The notes: generated by a model not told the origin, from the sequence alone. Positions 6,752 through 17,287 are shown, counted from the stretch's first letter. The stretch is DNA of 64,000 bases from Brevibacillus_H ginsengisoli (GCF_050113715.1 NZ_JBNJQR010000010.1:124001-188000), one strand, 5' to 3'. Made by a program: numbers and translations.

Positions 6752-9700
6752 TTGGGTAGCTTTATGTCAAGATACAACCGAACTTTTATTATTCTTGTTT
6801 TTAGCCTGATCATGCTATTCGCCAACGGATTCGTGAGTAGTGGGAATCAAGCATTGGCTGCCGGAACTTGGACGGCGAACTATGCACCTGGGGTGACAAG
6901 TAACTTCTGGGGTGTTGCTTACGGAGGCGGGCAATTTATTGCGGTCAGTGATTCTGCAACAATTGCCACATCACCAGATGGAGTAGGATGGACTGCCCAA
7001 TCTGTCCCATTCTACACATCTGGTTCAACAATTACATACTCCAGCGGGGGATGGCTAGCAGCCGGAGATAACGGGAATATCTACACTTTAACTAATGGGA
7101 CAAGTTGGACGATCAAAAAGTCTTTTTCAGGCTTTACCCCATATTCTGCTGCATCATACGGCGGCACTGTTGTGTTCGTTGGATTTCAAGGAACTAAAGC
7201 GGCTATCCTTAGCACTTCAGACGGTATTAATTGGAATAATACCCCTGTTTCTGCTTTGAAACTATATGGTGTCACATACGGTGGAGGACAATTTATTGCA
7301 GTAGGAGAGCAAGGAGCAATCTATTCTTCGCCTGATGGAGTAGCGTGGACTCAACGTACATCGGGAACTACCACTTTATTGAATGGAATCAGCTTTGGCC
7401 AAGGCATGTATGTTGCGGTAGGTAATTCTGGACAGATTTTGACTTCAACGGATGGAGTCGCATGGGCCAAACGAGATTATCCAACAACGACCCCTGTTAA
7501 AGACTTATACGGAATCACTTATGGAGCCAATAAATTCATTGCAACTGGAGATGGAGGCACGATCATCACTTCTCCTAATGGTATCACTTGGGAAAGTGAA
7601 AAAACTCCTGCGATAACCAATAATATAAATGCTGTTACCTTTGGGAATGGTAGATTTGTAGTGGTGGGCGATTCAGGCATTACAGCCAATCAGGATGTAT
7701 CTACCGATGCCAATCTGAGTAATTTGACGGTTAGCGCTGGAACGCTCTCTCCCGCTTTTTCTTCGGGAGGAAACAGTTATACCGCAAGTGTGTCGTCCTT
7801 AACGAGTTACGTACATGTTACTCCAACACCAGCCAATAGTTATGCCACTGTAAAAGTAAATGGAAACCCTATAATCTATCAAGAGAGTGGTTATGTTACA
7901 TTGAACTACGGTTCGAATACGATCTCCGTCAATGTGACTGCTCAGGATGGAGTGACGACCAAAACCTTCAATTTGATCGTAACCCGTGCGGCACCGCTTT
8001 CTTCCAATGCAAATTTGAGTAATTTGGCACTGAATGCGGGGACGCTCTCGCCTACATTTGCGCAGGGCACGCTTTCCTACACCACGAATGTAAACAACGC
8101 AGTGGCGAATATATCCGTGACACCAACTGTAGCCGACAGCACGGCCACAGTAAAAGTGAACGGAAATGCGGCAGTTAGTGGAAGTCCCTCAACGTTCCAG
8201 TTGAACGTCGGACCCAACACGATTACTGTCGATGTGTCCGCACAGGATGGAACAACGAGCAAAAAATATACTGTGGTGGTAAATCGTGCAGATTCACTTC
8301 CTACTATATCCAGTCAGAATTTTGATTCTATTCCGGCTGGAACGCGTAGTTCTATAAATGGTTCATTAACTTTCGATGGGATGACTTATTCAACAGATGC
8401 AACAGGTGACCAATTAGTAGTCGATACAATTGCCAATATTGCTGGGGGATTTTCTAGTCTTGGTAGTGGTAATGGCTTGTCTGCCATATGGGCAGGGACA
8501 AATACAGGAACTTTCTTTCAATTTGCTGCAGCCAATAGCGCTGACAATTTTAAGTTACTATCTTTTAATGCAGAAGTTATGGGGCATATTTCAAATAACA
8601 GCCAAAGTTACACATTGATTGGCTACGATAACAATTTGCAAAAAGCAACGGCAACCGTCAATTTTGCTTTTGGCGGCACTTATGGCACAGGTAATTCGAC
8701 TGTCAGCTATACCCGATTATCAACTCCAGATGAAACGTCAACTGGAGGAAATTGCGGCACACTAACCTTTAGCGGAAGTGATTGGGATAATATTGATCAA
8801 GTTAAAATGATAGTTGCCGATGCGCTTCCCAATACTATTCTTTTTGTAGCGATCGATGATCTTAAAGTGGATGTCCCAGTGGTAGTATCAACGTATACAT
8901 TGAATTATACGGCTGGAGCGAATGGAACAATTACTGGAACCACATCGCAGACAGTGAATAGTGGAGGAAACGGAACGACGGTGACAGCTGTCCCGAATGA
9001 GGGTTTTCACTTTGTAAGCTGGAGCGACGGGAAAACCACGGCGAGCCGAACAGACAGGAATGTTACGTCGAACCTGAATGTTACCGCAACTTTCGCTATG
9101 GATACGTATACTTTGACGTATGCGGCAGGAGCTAATGGAACAATTAGCGGAACAGCCTCGCAGACAGTGAACAGTGGAGGAAATGGAACACCAGTGACAG
9201 CCGTTCCTGATATAGGGTATCACTTTGTAAGCTGGAGTGACGGGAAAACCACTGCGAGCCGAACAGACAGGAATGTTACGTCGAACCTGAATGTGACTGC
9301 GAATTTCGCTATGGATACGTATACTTTGACGTATGCGGCAGGAGCCAATGGAACGATTAACGGAACTGCCTCGCAGACGGTGAACAGCGGTGGAAACGCA
9401 ACGACGGTAACAGCCGTTCCAGATACGGGTTATCACTTTGTAAGCTGGAGTGACGGGGTCACGACGGCAAGCCGCACGGATAAGAATGTAACTGCAGACC
9501 TGAATGTAACTGCGAACTTCGCTATTAATACGTACACATTAGATTACGTAGCAGGAGCGAATGGGACGATCAGCGGAACAGCCTCGCAGACAGTGAACAG
9601 TGGAGGAAATGGAACGACTGTAACAGCCGTTCCAGATGCGGGTTATCACTTTGTAAGCTGGAGCGACGGGGTCACGACGGCAAGCCGTACGGATAAGAAT

Positions 9701-12163
9701 GTAACGGAAAACTTGAATGTGACCGCGAACTTCGCCATCAATACGTACACTTTGAATTACGCGGCAGATGCTAACGGAACAATTAGCGGAACAACATCGC
9801 AAACGGTGAATAGTGGACAAAGTGGAACGACTGTAACAGCCGTTCCTAATACGGGTTATTACTTTGTAAGCTGGAGCGATGGGGTCACGACGGCAAGCCG
9901 TACGGATAAGAATGTAACGGCAGACCTGAATGTAACCGCGAACTTCGCCATCAATACGTACACTTTGAATTATGCGGCAGATGCTAACGGAACAATTAGC
10001 GGAACAACATCGCAAACGGTGAATAGTGGACAAAGTGGAACGACTGTAACAGCCGTTCCAAATACAGGTTATTACTTTGTAAGCTGGAGCGATGGGGTCA
10101 CGACGGCAAGCCGTACGGATAAGAATATAACGGCAGACCTGAATGTAACCGCGAACTTCGCTATTAATACGTACACTTTGAATTACGCGGCAGATGCTAA
10201 CGGAACAATTAGCGGAACAACATCGCAAACGGTGAATAGTGGACAAAGTGGAACGACGGTAACAGCCGTTCCCGATACAGGCTATTACTTTGTAGGGTGG
10301 AGTGACGGGGTCACCACGGCGACTCGAACTGACAAGAATGTAACGACAAACCTGAATGTAACCGCGAACTTCGCCATCAATACGTATAATTTGAATTATG
10401 CGGCAGATGCTAACGGAACAATTAGCGGAACAACATCGCAAACGGTGAATAGTGGACAAAGTGGAACGACGGTAACAGCCGTTCCAGATGCGGGGTATCA
10501 CTTTGTGAGCTGGAGCGACGGGGTCACGACAGCAAGCCGTACGGATAAGAATATAACGGCAGACCTGAATGTAACCGCGAACTTCGCTATCAATACGTAT
10601 ACCTTGAACTACGTAGCAGGAAGCAACGGAACAATCACTGGAACAACCTTGCAAACAGTGAACAGAGGAGAAAATGGAACGACAGTGACAGCTGAACCGA
10701 ATACGGGGTATCACTTTGAAAGCTGGAGTGACGGGGTTACGACGGCGACTCGAACTGACAAGAATGTAACCGCAAACCTGAATGTAACCGCGAACTTCGC
10801 CATCAATACGTATACCGCGGATTTAAGCAATCTGACGATAAGTCAGGGAACACTCACTCCTGCTTTTGCAAAAGGAACAACGAAATACACAGCAGAAGTG
10901 TCCAACGCCGTGACAAGTACGGATGTAACGCCAACAACCGCAGACGGTTCGGCAACCCTAACCATCAATGGCTCTCCGTCAACAAGTGGAAACGCAAAGA
11001 CTATCTCATTACGTGTAGGCACGAATCTAATTACAATGCTTGTCACAACTCCAGATGGGAAAACAAAAACCTACACTATCACAGTGGAACGCAAAGGGGC
11101 AACTCCACCTCCGTATTATCCGCCACCTGTGGTTTCAGTTACGGGAGTTAGTCTAGACCAGAATCACTTGACACTGCAAGTTGGTACTTCAAGCACTGAA
11201 ATACACGCAACCATTACCCCTGCCAACGCAACAAACCAACAAGTAAGATGGAGCAGCAGTGATACAGGAGTAGCTACCGTTGACCAGAATGGAGTCATTT
11301 CGGCGCTAGCCGCAGGAGAAACAACCATCTCCGTATCGACGATAGACGGTAACTATTCGGCTTCTTGCTCTGTGAAAGTAGGGGAAGAGAAGCAGTTCGA
11401 ACTGAAGGCTTCAGAACAACATGTAAGGTTGAAACCCAATAAATCAATGAAGTTCGACGTGTACGCAGTCTACCCAGACGGCAAAGAAGTAGACATCACT
11501 TCAGATAAAAATACCACCTATTCTAGCAGTTCATCGGTCGTTACAGTTAAGCCGGGAACCATTAAGGCGGGGAAAAAAGAAGGCGTAGCCACTGTAACCG
11601 TCAGCTTCGAGGGGAAAACGACAGAAATTGCGGTCAAAGTATCCAAAGCAGAAGTGAAGGAGCTGGTTCTTCCAACAGATCATCTCACACTGGAAGTTGA
11701 GGCTACCAAACAATTGGAGGCAACAGCCAAGCTCACCAATGGTACGACAGAAGAGGTGACGCAGGATGCCCAATGGTCATCGGACGATACCGATATTGTT
11801 CAAGTGGACGCAGGAAAACTAACTGCAGTTGCTCCTGGTAAAGCAACCGTCAGGGTGTCGTATGCTGGCAAGGAAGCTAAGCTGAAGGTAGACGTAATAG
11901 AAGAAAAAGCGTTGAAACGACTAACCGTCAACCGAACATCGGTGAAGCTTGCACCAAGTAAACAGTATCAGATTAAACTGACTGCTTACTACCAGGACAA
12001 CTCCAAAACTGTGATTACAGACCAAGCGGATTGGACGACAAGCGATGAACAGATTGCTACCGTTGAAAAGGGTGTAATCACTGCAATTGGGCCTGGCAAA
12101 GCGACAATTCAGGCAAGCTACAAAGGGAAGAAGGTCTTAATTAAAGTCACCGTAGTGAAATGA
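6752..12163 (+). CDS. giant secreted protein: seven-blade propeller, cadherin-like, 9 InlB-type repeats, Big2 tail
   Basis: This 1803-aa protein is probably secreted. TTG start with AGGAGG 11 nt upstream; a signal peptide ends near QALAA (about residue 37). Residues 45-312 hold seven units of the form YGGGQFIAVG-G-I-TSPDGVAWT, as expected for a seven-bladed beta-propeller. Residues about 320-512 are two cadherin-like beta-sandwich domains, then a beta-sandwich domain (515-712) shared with the next giant protein. Residues 714-1352 are nine 71-aa InlB B-type repeats (TYTLNYAAGANGTISGT... FAIN). A third cadherin-like domain, a PPPYYPPP linker and four Big2-like domains follow. There is no LPXTG or SLH motif, so the anchor is unclear. 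An adhesin or surface-matrix role is inferred only. Confidence 0.85.
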   Translation: MGSFMSRYNRTFIILVFSLIMLFANGFVSSGNQALAAGTWTANYAPGVTSNFWGVAYGGGQFIAVSDSATIATSPDGVGWTAQSVPFYTSGSTITYSSGGWLAAGDNGNIYTLTNGTSWTIKKSFSGFTPYSAASYGGTVVFVGFQGTKAAILSTSDGINWNNTPVSALKLYGVTYGGGQFIAVGEQGAIYSSPDGVAWTQRTSGTTTLLNGISFGQGMYVAVGNSGQILTSTDGVAWAKRDYPTTTPVKDLYGITYGANKFIATGDGGTIITSPNGITWESEKTPAITNNINAVTFGNGRFVVVGDSGITANQDVSTDANLSNLTVSAGTLSPAFSSGGNSYTASVSSLTSYVHVTPTPANSYATVKVNGNPIIYQESGYVTLNYGSNTISVNVTAQDGVTTKTFNLIVTRAAPLSSNANLSNLALNAGTLSPTFAQGTLSYTTNVNNAVANISVTPTVADSTATVKVNGNAAVSGSPSTFQLNVGPNTITVDVSAQDGTTSKKYTVVVNRADSLPTISSQNFDSIPAGTRSSINGSLTFDGMTYSTDATGDQLVVDTIANIAGGFSSLGSGNGLSAIWAGTNTGTFFQFAAANSADNFKLLSFNAEVMGHISNNSQSYTLIGYDNNLQKATATVNFAFGGTYGTGNSTVSYTRLSTPDETSTGGNCGTLTFSGSDWDNIDQVKMIVADALPNTILFVAIDDLKVDVPVVVSTYTLNYTAGANGTITGTTSQTVNSGGNGTTVTAVPNEGFHFVSWSDGKTTASRTDRNVTSNLNVTATFAMDTYTLTYAAGANGTISGTASQTVNSGGNGTPVTAVPDIGYHFVSWSDGKTTASRTDRNVTSNLNVTANFAMDTYTLTYAAGANGTINGTASQTVNSGGNATTVTAVPDTGYHFVSWSDGVTTASRTDKNVTADLNVTANFAINTYTLDYVAGANGTISGTASQTVNSGGNGTTVTAVPDAGYHFVSWSDGVTTASRTDKNVTENLNVTANFAINTYTLNYAADANGTISGTTSQTVNSGQSGTTVTAVPNTGYYFVSWSDGVTTASRTDKNVTADLNVTANFAINTYTLNYAADANGTISGTTSQTVNSGQSGTTVTAVPNTGYYFVSWSDGVTTASRTDKNITADLNVTANFAINTYTLNYAADANGTISGTTSQTVNSGQSGTTVTAVPDTGYYFVGWSDGVTTATRTDKNVTTNLNVTANFAINTYNLNYAADANGTISGTTSQTVNSGQSGTTVTAVPDAGYHFVSWSDGVTTASRTDKNITADLNVTANFAINTYTLNYVAGSNGTITGTTLQTVNRGENGTTVTAEPNTGYHFESWSDGVTTATRTDKNVTANLNVTANFAINTYTADLSNLTISQGTLTPAFAKGTTKYTAEVSNAVTSTDVTPTTADGSATLTINGSPSTSGNAKTISLRVGTNLITMLVTTPDGKTKTYTITVERKGATPPPYYPPPVVSVTGVSLDQNHLTLQVGTSSTEIHATITPANATNQQVRWSSSDTGVATVDQNGVISALAAGETTISVSTIDGNYSASCSVKVGEEKQFELKASEQHVRLKPNKSMKFDVYAVYPDGKEVDITSDKNTTYSSSSSVVTVKPGTIKAGKKEGVATVTVSFEGKTTEIAVKVSKAEVKELVLPTDHLTLEVEATKQLEATAKLTNGTTEEVTQDAQWSSDDTDIVQVDAGKLTAVAPGKATVRVSYAGKEAKLKVDVIEEKALKRLTVNRTSVKLAPSKQYQIKLTAYYQDNSKTVITDQADWTTSDEQIATVEKGVITAIGPGKATIQASYKGKKVLIKVTVVK
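8891..10809 (+). repeat. nine tandem 213-bp coding repeats
   Basis: The 213-bp unit encodes one 71-aa InlB-type repeat. Units 5, 6, 7 and 8 (starting near 9750, 9963, 10176 and 10389) are almost identical in DNA, including synonymous positions, which indicates recent tandem duplication or gene conversion. Copy number could vary between strains. Confidence 0.9.
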
Positions 12164-12183
12164 TGAATCCCATATGTTGTCCA

Positions 12184-12210
12184 AAAAACTAACCTAGGTA
12201 AGTCTTTTTG
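12184..12210 (+). terminator. hairpin just after the first giant gene
   Basis: ACTAACCTAGGTAAGT is a near-perfect palindrome (one mismatch) flanked by AAAAAA and CTTTTT, 20 bp after the stop codon. Confidence 0.6.
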
Positions 12211-12249
12211 GTGGAGCATGAAGTGGTCCCGGTAATATTTTTCGACCAA

Positions 12250-12277
12250 CCCCTAACTTTAGTTAGGGGCTTTTTTA
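12250..12277 (+). terminator. CCTAAC/GTTAGG terminator
   Basis: CCCCTAACT pairs with AGTTAGGGG and is followed by CTTTTTTA. It is a second terminator before the next giant gene. Confidence 0.8.
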
Positions 12278-12398
12278 TTTCAATCTCGCTATGATTTTTA
12301 TGAAACGTATAGTTATGTCCTATTTTGCCGGATGCGGGGAAAGGTTCTGTATAGCATCTAAAGTTATTAAATAATCTAACCTGTAAAGGAGGATAAGG

Positions 12399-15300
12399 AT
12401 GAATCCGTTCAGGAGTTTTGAAGAGAAACGAGGGAAGATTTTGAAAGTGTTAATAAAAAAATGTATTTCATTTGTTGCTTTATTCATGATCCTATTTGCT
12501 TACTTGGTCCCCTATGTGAAAGCTGATCAAGTCATCCAAGACTTTGAGTCTGGTACTTCTAGTCAGAATAATTTCATTTTTTTGGATGGAACAATGTATT
12601 CTAGTGATATCACAGGTCAATTAATAGTCGATACATTTGCCAATGGTGCCCAGTTGTTTTGGAGTTCCAGTGCGTGTAAAAACAAATGCTTGATAATCGA
12701 TTCCTTACTGTACGGGAATGGATATGGAACTACCTTTAGATTTAATAAATCTAATTCTAGCAATTTTAAACTCACTTCATTTAATGCGGAAGTTTTGGGC
12801 CATCAATTAGAATATAGCCAGATATATAAATTGATTGGTTATGATGATCAAGGTGTGCCAAAAGCAACTGCCACTGTCGATTTTACTAATGGCACGAAGG
12901 ATTTTGGAGAGGGTAATTCAACTGTAAGTTATACCCGATTATCCACTTCGGATGAAACGAATAATGGCGGAAATGGCGGTTCACTAACCTTTACCGGAAG
13001 TAATTGGAGCAATATTAATGTATTTGAAATGAGGGTTGACGATCCAGATAATAATAGAAAACTTTTTGTAGCGATCGATGATCTAATAATGGATGATCCT
13101 GTGGTACCGAAGTACACCTTGAATTACGTAGCCGGAGCAAATGGAACGATCACAGGAACCGCATCGCAGACGGTGAACAGCGGAGGAAACGGAACGACGG
13201 TAATCGCTGTACCGAATCCGGGGTATCAGTTTGTGAAATGGAGCGATGATGTTACGACGGCAAGCCGGACGGATACGAATGTGACGGCAAATAAGATTGT
13301 GACGGCGAGCTTCGCTATCAACAAGTATACCTTGGACTATGCAGCCGGAGCCAACGGAACAATCACTGGTACGGCATCGCAGACGGTGAACCACGGAGGA
13401 AACGGAACGACGGTAACCGCCGTGCCTAACGCGGGGTATCGCTTTGACGGCTGGAGCGACGGGGTGACGACGGCAAGCCGGACGGATACGAATGTGACGG
13501 CAAACAAGATTGTGACGGCGAACTTCGCTGTTAATACGTACACCTTGAGCTATGCAGCCGGAGCCAATGGAACAATCACCGGAATCGCTTCGCAGACGGT
13601 GAACCCAGGAGGAAGCGGAACGACGGTAACCGCCGTACCCAATGTGGGGTATCACTTCGACGGCTGGAGCGATGGAGTGACGACGGCAAACCGGACGGAT
13701 ACGAATGTGACGGCAAACAAGAGTGTGACGGCGAACTTCGCTATTAATACGTACACCTTGAATTATCAAGCCAGACCCAATGGAAAGATTACCGGAGCAG
13801 AGGGCCAGATAGTGAACCACGGAGGAAGTGGAACGACGGTAACCGCCGTGCCAAATCCGGGGTATCATTTTGAGAGCTGGAGCGATGGTTCCACAACGGC
13901 CAGCCGAACAGAAACGAATGTAACGACAGACCTGTTCTACTTCGCGACCTTCGCTATTAATGAGTACACCTTGAACTATGCAGCCGGAGCCAATGGAACC
14001 ATTACCGGAACCGCAGCTCAGACGGTGAACTACGGAGGAAGCGGAACGACGGTAACCGCCGTACCCAATGCGGGTTATCACTTTGTAAACTGGAGCGACG
14101 GAGTCACAACGGCAAGCCGGACGGACGCAAATATCGCGGCAAACCTGAGTGTGACGGCGAACTTCGCTATCAAAACTTACACCTTGAATTATCAAGCCAG
14201 ACCCAATGGAAAGATTACCGGAGCAGAGGGCCAGATCGTGAACCACGGAGGAAGCGGAACGACGGTAACCGCCGTGCCAAATGCGGGGTATCATTTTGAG
14301 AGCTGGAGCGATGGTTCCACGACGGCAAGCCGAACAGAAACGAATGTAACGACAGACCTGTTTTACTTCGCGACCTTCGCTATTAATGAGTACACCTTGA
14401 ACTATGCATCCGGAGCCAATGGAACTATTACCGGAACCGCAGATCAGATGGTGAACTACGGAGGAAGTGGAACAGAGGTAACCGCCGTGCCCGATGCTGG
14501 GTATCACTTTGTGAGTTGGAACGACGGGGTTACGACAGCCAGCCGAACGGATGCAAATGTCACGACAAACCTAAGTGCAACAGCAAACTTTGCAATGAAT
14601 ACTTATACCTTGGATTATACAGCCGGAGCGAATGGAACCATTACCGGAACAGCATCGCAGACGGTGAATCACGGGGAAAGCGGAACAGAGGTAACCGCTG
14701 AACCGAATCCTGGATATCACTTTGTAAGCTGGAGTGATGGACTTACCACAGCAAGCCGAACAGACAAGAATGTAACAGCAAATCTGAGTGTAACGGCAAT
14801 CTTAGCCATTAATGAGTACACCTTGGATTATGTAGCCGCATCCAATGGAACCATTACCGGAACCGCATCGCAGGCGGTGAACCATGGGGAAAGCGGAACA
14901 GAGGTAACAGCGACCCCTGATACAGGGTATCACTTTGTGAGTTGGAGCGACGGGGTTACGACAGCCAGCCGAACGGATGCAAATGTCACGACAAACCTGA
15001 GTGTAACGGCAACCTTCGCAATGAATACTTATACCTTGGAATATGCAGCCGGAGCCAATGGAACCATTACCGGGATCGCACCGCAGACAGTGAACCACGG
15101 GGAAAGCGGAACAGAGGTCACAGCGGTCCCGGATACAGGGTATCATTTTGTGAGTTGGAACGATGGAGTTAAGACAGCCAGTCGAACGGACAAGAATGTA
15201 GCATCAAACCTGAGTGTGACGGCGAACTTTGCAATGAATACTTATACCTTGGATTATGCAGCCGGAGCCAACGGAAGGATTACCGGAACCGCATCGCAGA

Positions 15301-17234
15301 AGGTGAACCACGGAGAAAGCGGAACAGAAGTAACAGCGATCCCGGATACAGAGTATCATTTTGTGAGCTGGAGCGACGGGGTCACCACAGCGAGCCGCAC
15401 GGATAAGGATGTAACGTCTGACCTGAATGTAACGGCGAAATTCGCCATTAATGAGCACACCTTGGATTACGTAGCCGGAGCCAACGGAACGATTACCGGA
15501 ACCGCATCGCAGACGGTGAACCACGGAGAAAGCGGAACAGAGGTAACAGCGACCCCGAATACAGGGTATCACTTTGAGGGCTGGAGCGACGGGGTTACGA
15601 CAGCAAGTCGAAAGGACTCGAACGTAACGGCAAACCTGAGTGTGACGGCGAATTTTGCAAAGAATACTTATACTTTGGATTATTCTGCAGGCGACAATGG
15701 AGCAATCACTGGAACCGCATCGCAGACGGTGAACCACGGGGAAAGCGGAACAGAGGTAACAGCGATCCCGGATACAGGGTATCATTTTGTAAGCTGGAGT
15801 GACGGGGTCACCACGGCAAGCCGAACAGACAAGAATGTAGCAGCAAACCTGAATGTAACAGCGAACTTCGCTATTAATACGTATACCGCCGACTTAAACA
15901 ATTTGACGCTAAGTCAAGGAACGCTCACTCCTGCTTTTGTGAAAGGAACAACGACTTACACAGCCACCGTGCCCAACGCCGTGACTAGTACAGATGTAAC
16001 GCCAACAACCGAAGAAGGCTCGGCAACCTTAACCATGAATGGCTCCCCGGTAACAAGCGGTAAGTCGGAGACGATATCCTTACGTGTAGGCAGTAATCCT
16101 ATTACAATGGTTGTTACAGCCCCAGACGGAAAAATAAAAACCTACACCATTACCGTGGAACGAAGAGCGGCAACTCCGCCTCCGTATTATCCGCCACAGG
16201 TGATTCCGGTTACGGGAGTTAGTCTAGACCAAAATAACGTGACACTACAAGTTGGCGCTACTGGTGTTGGATTACATGCAACCATTACCCCTGCCAACGC
16301 GACAAACCGACAAGTGAAATGGAGCAGCGGTGATTCAGGAGTAGCTACCGTAGACCAGAACGGAGTTATTACGGCGGTTGCCGCAGGAGAAACAACCATC
16401 TCCGTATCGACGCTAGACGGCAACTATTCGGCTTCTTGCTCTGTGAAAGTAGGGGAAGAGAAACAGTTCGAACTGAAGGCTTCAGAGCGACGTGTACGAT
16501 TGAAACCCAATAAATCAATGAAGTTCGAAGTGTACGCGGTATACTCAGATGGTAAAGAAGTAAACATCACTTCAGATAAGAATACCACCTATTCCAGCAG
16601 TTCATCGGTTGTTACGGTTAAGCCAGGAACCATTAAGGCGGGGAAAAAAGAAGGAGCAGCCACTGTAACCGTCAGCTTCGAGGGACAAACAACAGAAATT
16701 GCAGTCAAGGTTTCCAAAGCTGAAGTGAAGGAACTGGTTCTTCCAACGGATCATCTTACGCTGGTTGTTCAGGCTACCAAACAATTACAGGCTACTGCCA
16801 AGCTTTCCAATGGGACGACAGAAGAGGTAACGCAGGATGCCCTATGGTCTTCCGACGATCCTGATGTGGTTCGCATAGAAGCTGGAAAACTAACGGCCGT
16901 CACTCCCGGCAAAGCGACCATCACCGTCTCATATAGCGGCAAGGAAGCCAAGCTGAAGGTAGACGTAACAGATGAAAAAGAGTTAAAACGTCTTGCGGTC
17001 AACCGATCACAGGTAAAGCTTGCCCCAGGTAAACAGCAGCAGATTAAACTGACTGCTTACTACCAAGACCAAACCAAAGCGGTGGTTACAGACAAAGCAG
17101 AGTGGACGACAAGTGATGAACAGATCGCGACGGTAAAAGAAGGTATGATCACTGCCGTTGCCCCTGGCACAGCGACGATTCAAGCAAGCTACAAGGGGAA
17201 GAAAGTTACGATTAAAGTTACGGTATTAAAATGA
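12399..17234 (+). CDS. giant secreted protein with 13 InlB-type repeats and Big2 tail
   Basis: This 1611-aa paralogue lacks the propeller of the preceding giant protein. The ATG has AAAGGAGG upstream; the signal peptide ends near PYVKA (residue 43). Residues 44-238 are the same beta-sandwich domain seen at 515-712 of the first protein. Thirteen 71-aa InlB B-type repeats occupy about 239-1161; repeats 4 and 6 are divergent (NYQARPNGKITGAEGQ). A cadherin-like domain, PPPYYPPQ linker and four Big2-like domains end the protein, highly similar to the first. No sortase, SLH or choline-binding motif is visible. It is flanked by terminators, hence probably monocistronic. Surface or matrix function is inferred. 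Confidence 0.85.
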   Translation: MNPFRSFEEKRGKILKVLIKKCISFVALFMILFAYLVPYVKADQVIQDFESGTSSQNNFIFLDGTMYSSDITGQLIVDTFANGAQLFWSSSACKNKCLIIDSLLYGNGYGTTFRFNKSNSSNFKLTSFNAEVLGHQLEYSQIYKLIGYDDQGVPKATATVDFTNGTKDFGEGNSTVSYTRLSTSDETNNGGNGGSLTFTGSNWSNINVFEMRVDDPDNNRKLFVAIDDLIMDDPVVPKYTLNYVAGANGTITGTASQTVNSGGNGTTVIAVPNPGYQFVKWSDDVTTASRTDTNVTANKIVTASFAINKYTLDYAAGANGTITGTASQTVNHGGNGTTVTAVPNAGYRFDGWSDGVTTASRTDTNVTANKIVTANFAVNTYTLSYAAGANGTITGIASQTVNPGGSGTTVTAVPNVGYHFDGWSDGVTTANRTDTNVTANKSVTANFAINTYTLNYQARPNGKITGAEGQIVNHGGSGTTVTAVPNPGYHFESWSDGSTTASRTETNVTTDLFYFATFAINEYTLNYAAGANGTITGTAAQTVNYGGSGTTVTAVPNAGYHFVNWSDGVTTASRTDANIAANLSVTANFAIKTYTLNYQARPNGKITGAEGQIVNHGGSGTTVTAVPNAGYHFESWSDGSTTASRTETNVTTDLFYFATFAINEYTLNYASGANGTITGTADQMVNYGGSGTEVTAVPDAGYHFVSWNDGVTTASRTDANVTTNLSATANFAMNTYTLDYTAGANGTITGTASQTVNHGESGTEVTAEPNPGYHFVSWSDGLTTASRTDKNVTANLSVTAILAINEYTLDYVAASNGTITGTASQAVNHGESGTEVTATPDTGYHFVSWSDGVTTASRTDANVTTNLSVTATFAMNTYTLEYAAGANGTITGIAPQTVNHGESGTEVTAVPDTGYHFVSWNDGVKTASRTDKNVASNLSVTANFAMNTYTLDYAAGANGRITGTASQKVNHGESGTEVTAIPDTEYHFVSWSDGVTTASRTDKDVTSDLNVTAKFAINEHTLDYVAGANGTITGTASQTVNHGESGTEVTATPNTGYHFEGWSDGVTTASRKDSNVTANLSVTANFAKNTYTLDYSAGDNGAITGTASQTVNHGESGTEVTAIPDTGYHFVSWSDGVTTASRTDKNVAANLNVTANFAINTYTADLNNLTLSQGTLTPAFVKGTTTYTATVPNAVTSTDVTPTTEEGSATLTMNGSPVTSGKSETISLRVGSNPITMVVTAPDGKIKTYTITVERRAATPPPYYPPQVIPVTGVSLDQNNVTLQVGATGVGLHATITPANATNRQVKWSSGDSGVATVDQNGVITAVAAGETTISVSTLDGNYSASCSVKVGEEKQFELKASERRVRLKPNKSMKFEVYAVYSDGKEVNITSDKNTTYSSSSSVVTVKPGTIKAGKKEGAATVTVSFEGQTTEIAVKVSKAEVKELVLPTDHLTLVVQATKQLQATAKLSNGTTEEVTQDALWSSDDPDVVRIEAGKLTAVTPGKATITVSYSGKEAKLKVDVTDEKELKRLAVNRSQVKLAPGKQQQIKLTAYYQDQTKAVVTDKAEWTTSDEQIATVKEGMITAVAPGTATIQASYKGKKVTIKVTVLK
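13112..15880 (+). repeat. thirteen tandem 213-bp coding repeats
   Basis: These are 213-bp units as in the first giant gene. Segment 13753-14178 is repeated at 14179-14604 (a 426-bp two-unit duplication), with both copies carrying the variant QARPNGKITGAEGQ unit followed by a standard one. Confidence 0.88.
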
Positions 17235-17259
17235 TAGAAAAACAATACCAGTCCAAAAA

Positions 17260-17287
17260 AACCTAACCTTGGTTGGGTTTTTTTTGC
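17260..17287 (+). terminator. CCTAAC/GTTGGG terminator
   Basis: AACCTAACC pairs with GGTTGGGTT (one G-U pair), followed by an eight-base T-run, 25 bp after the stop of the second giant gene. Confidence 0.85.

Noticed and set aside
9539..10714. 391-codon open frame on the minus strand
   Set aside because: It is the antisense shadow of the 213-bp repeats; its periodic translation simply mirrors the InlB-type repeat, and it has no ribosome site.
13083..14507. 474-codon open frame on the minus strand
   Set aside because: Antisense shadow of the second repeat array, as above.
8891..15880. Regularly spaced repeats that could suggest a CRISPR array
   Set aside because: The period is 213 bp with no unique spacers, and the repeats are in-frame coding units of two secreted proteins.
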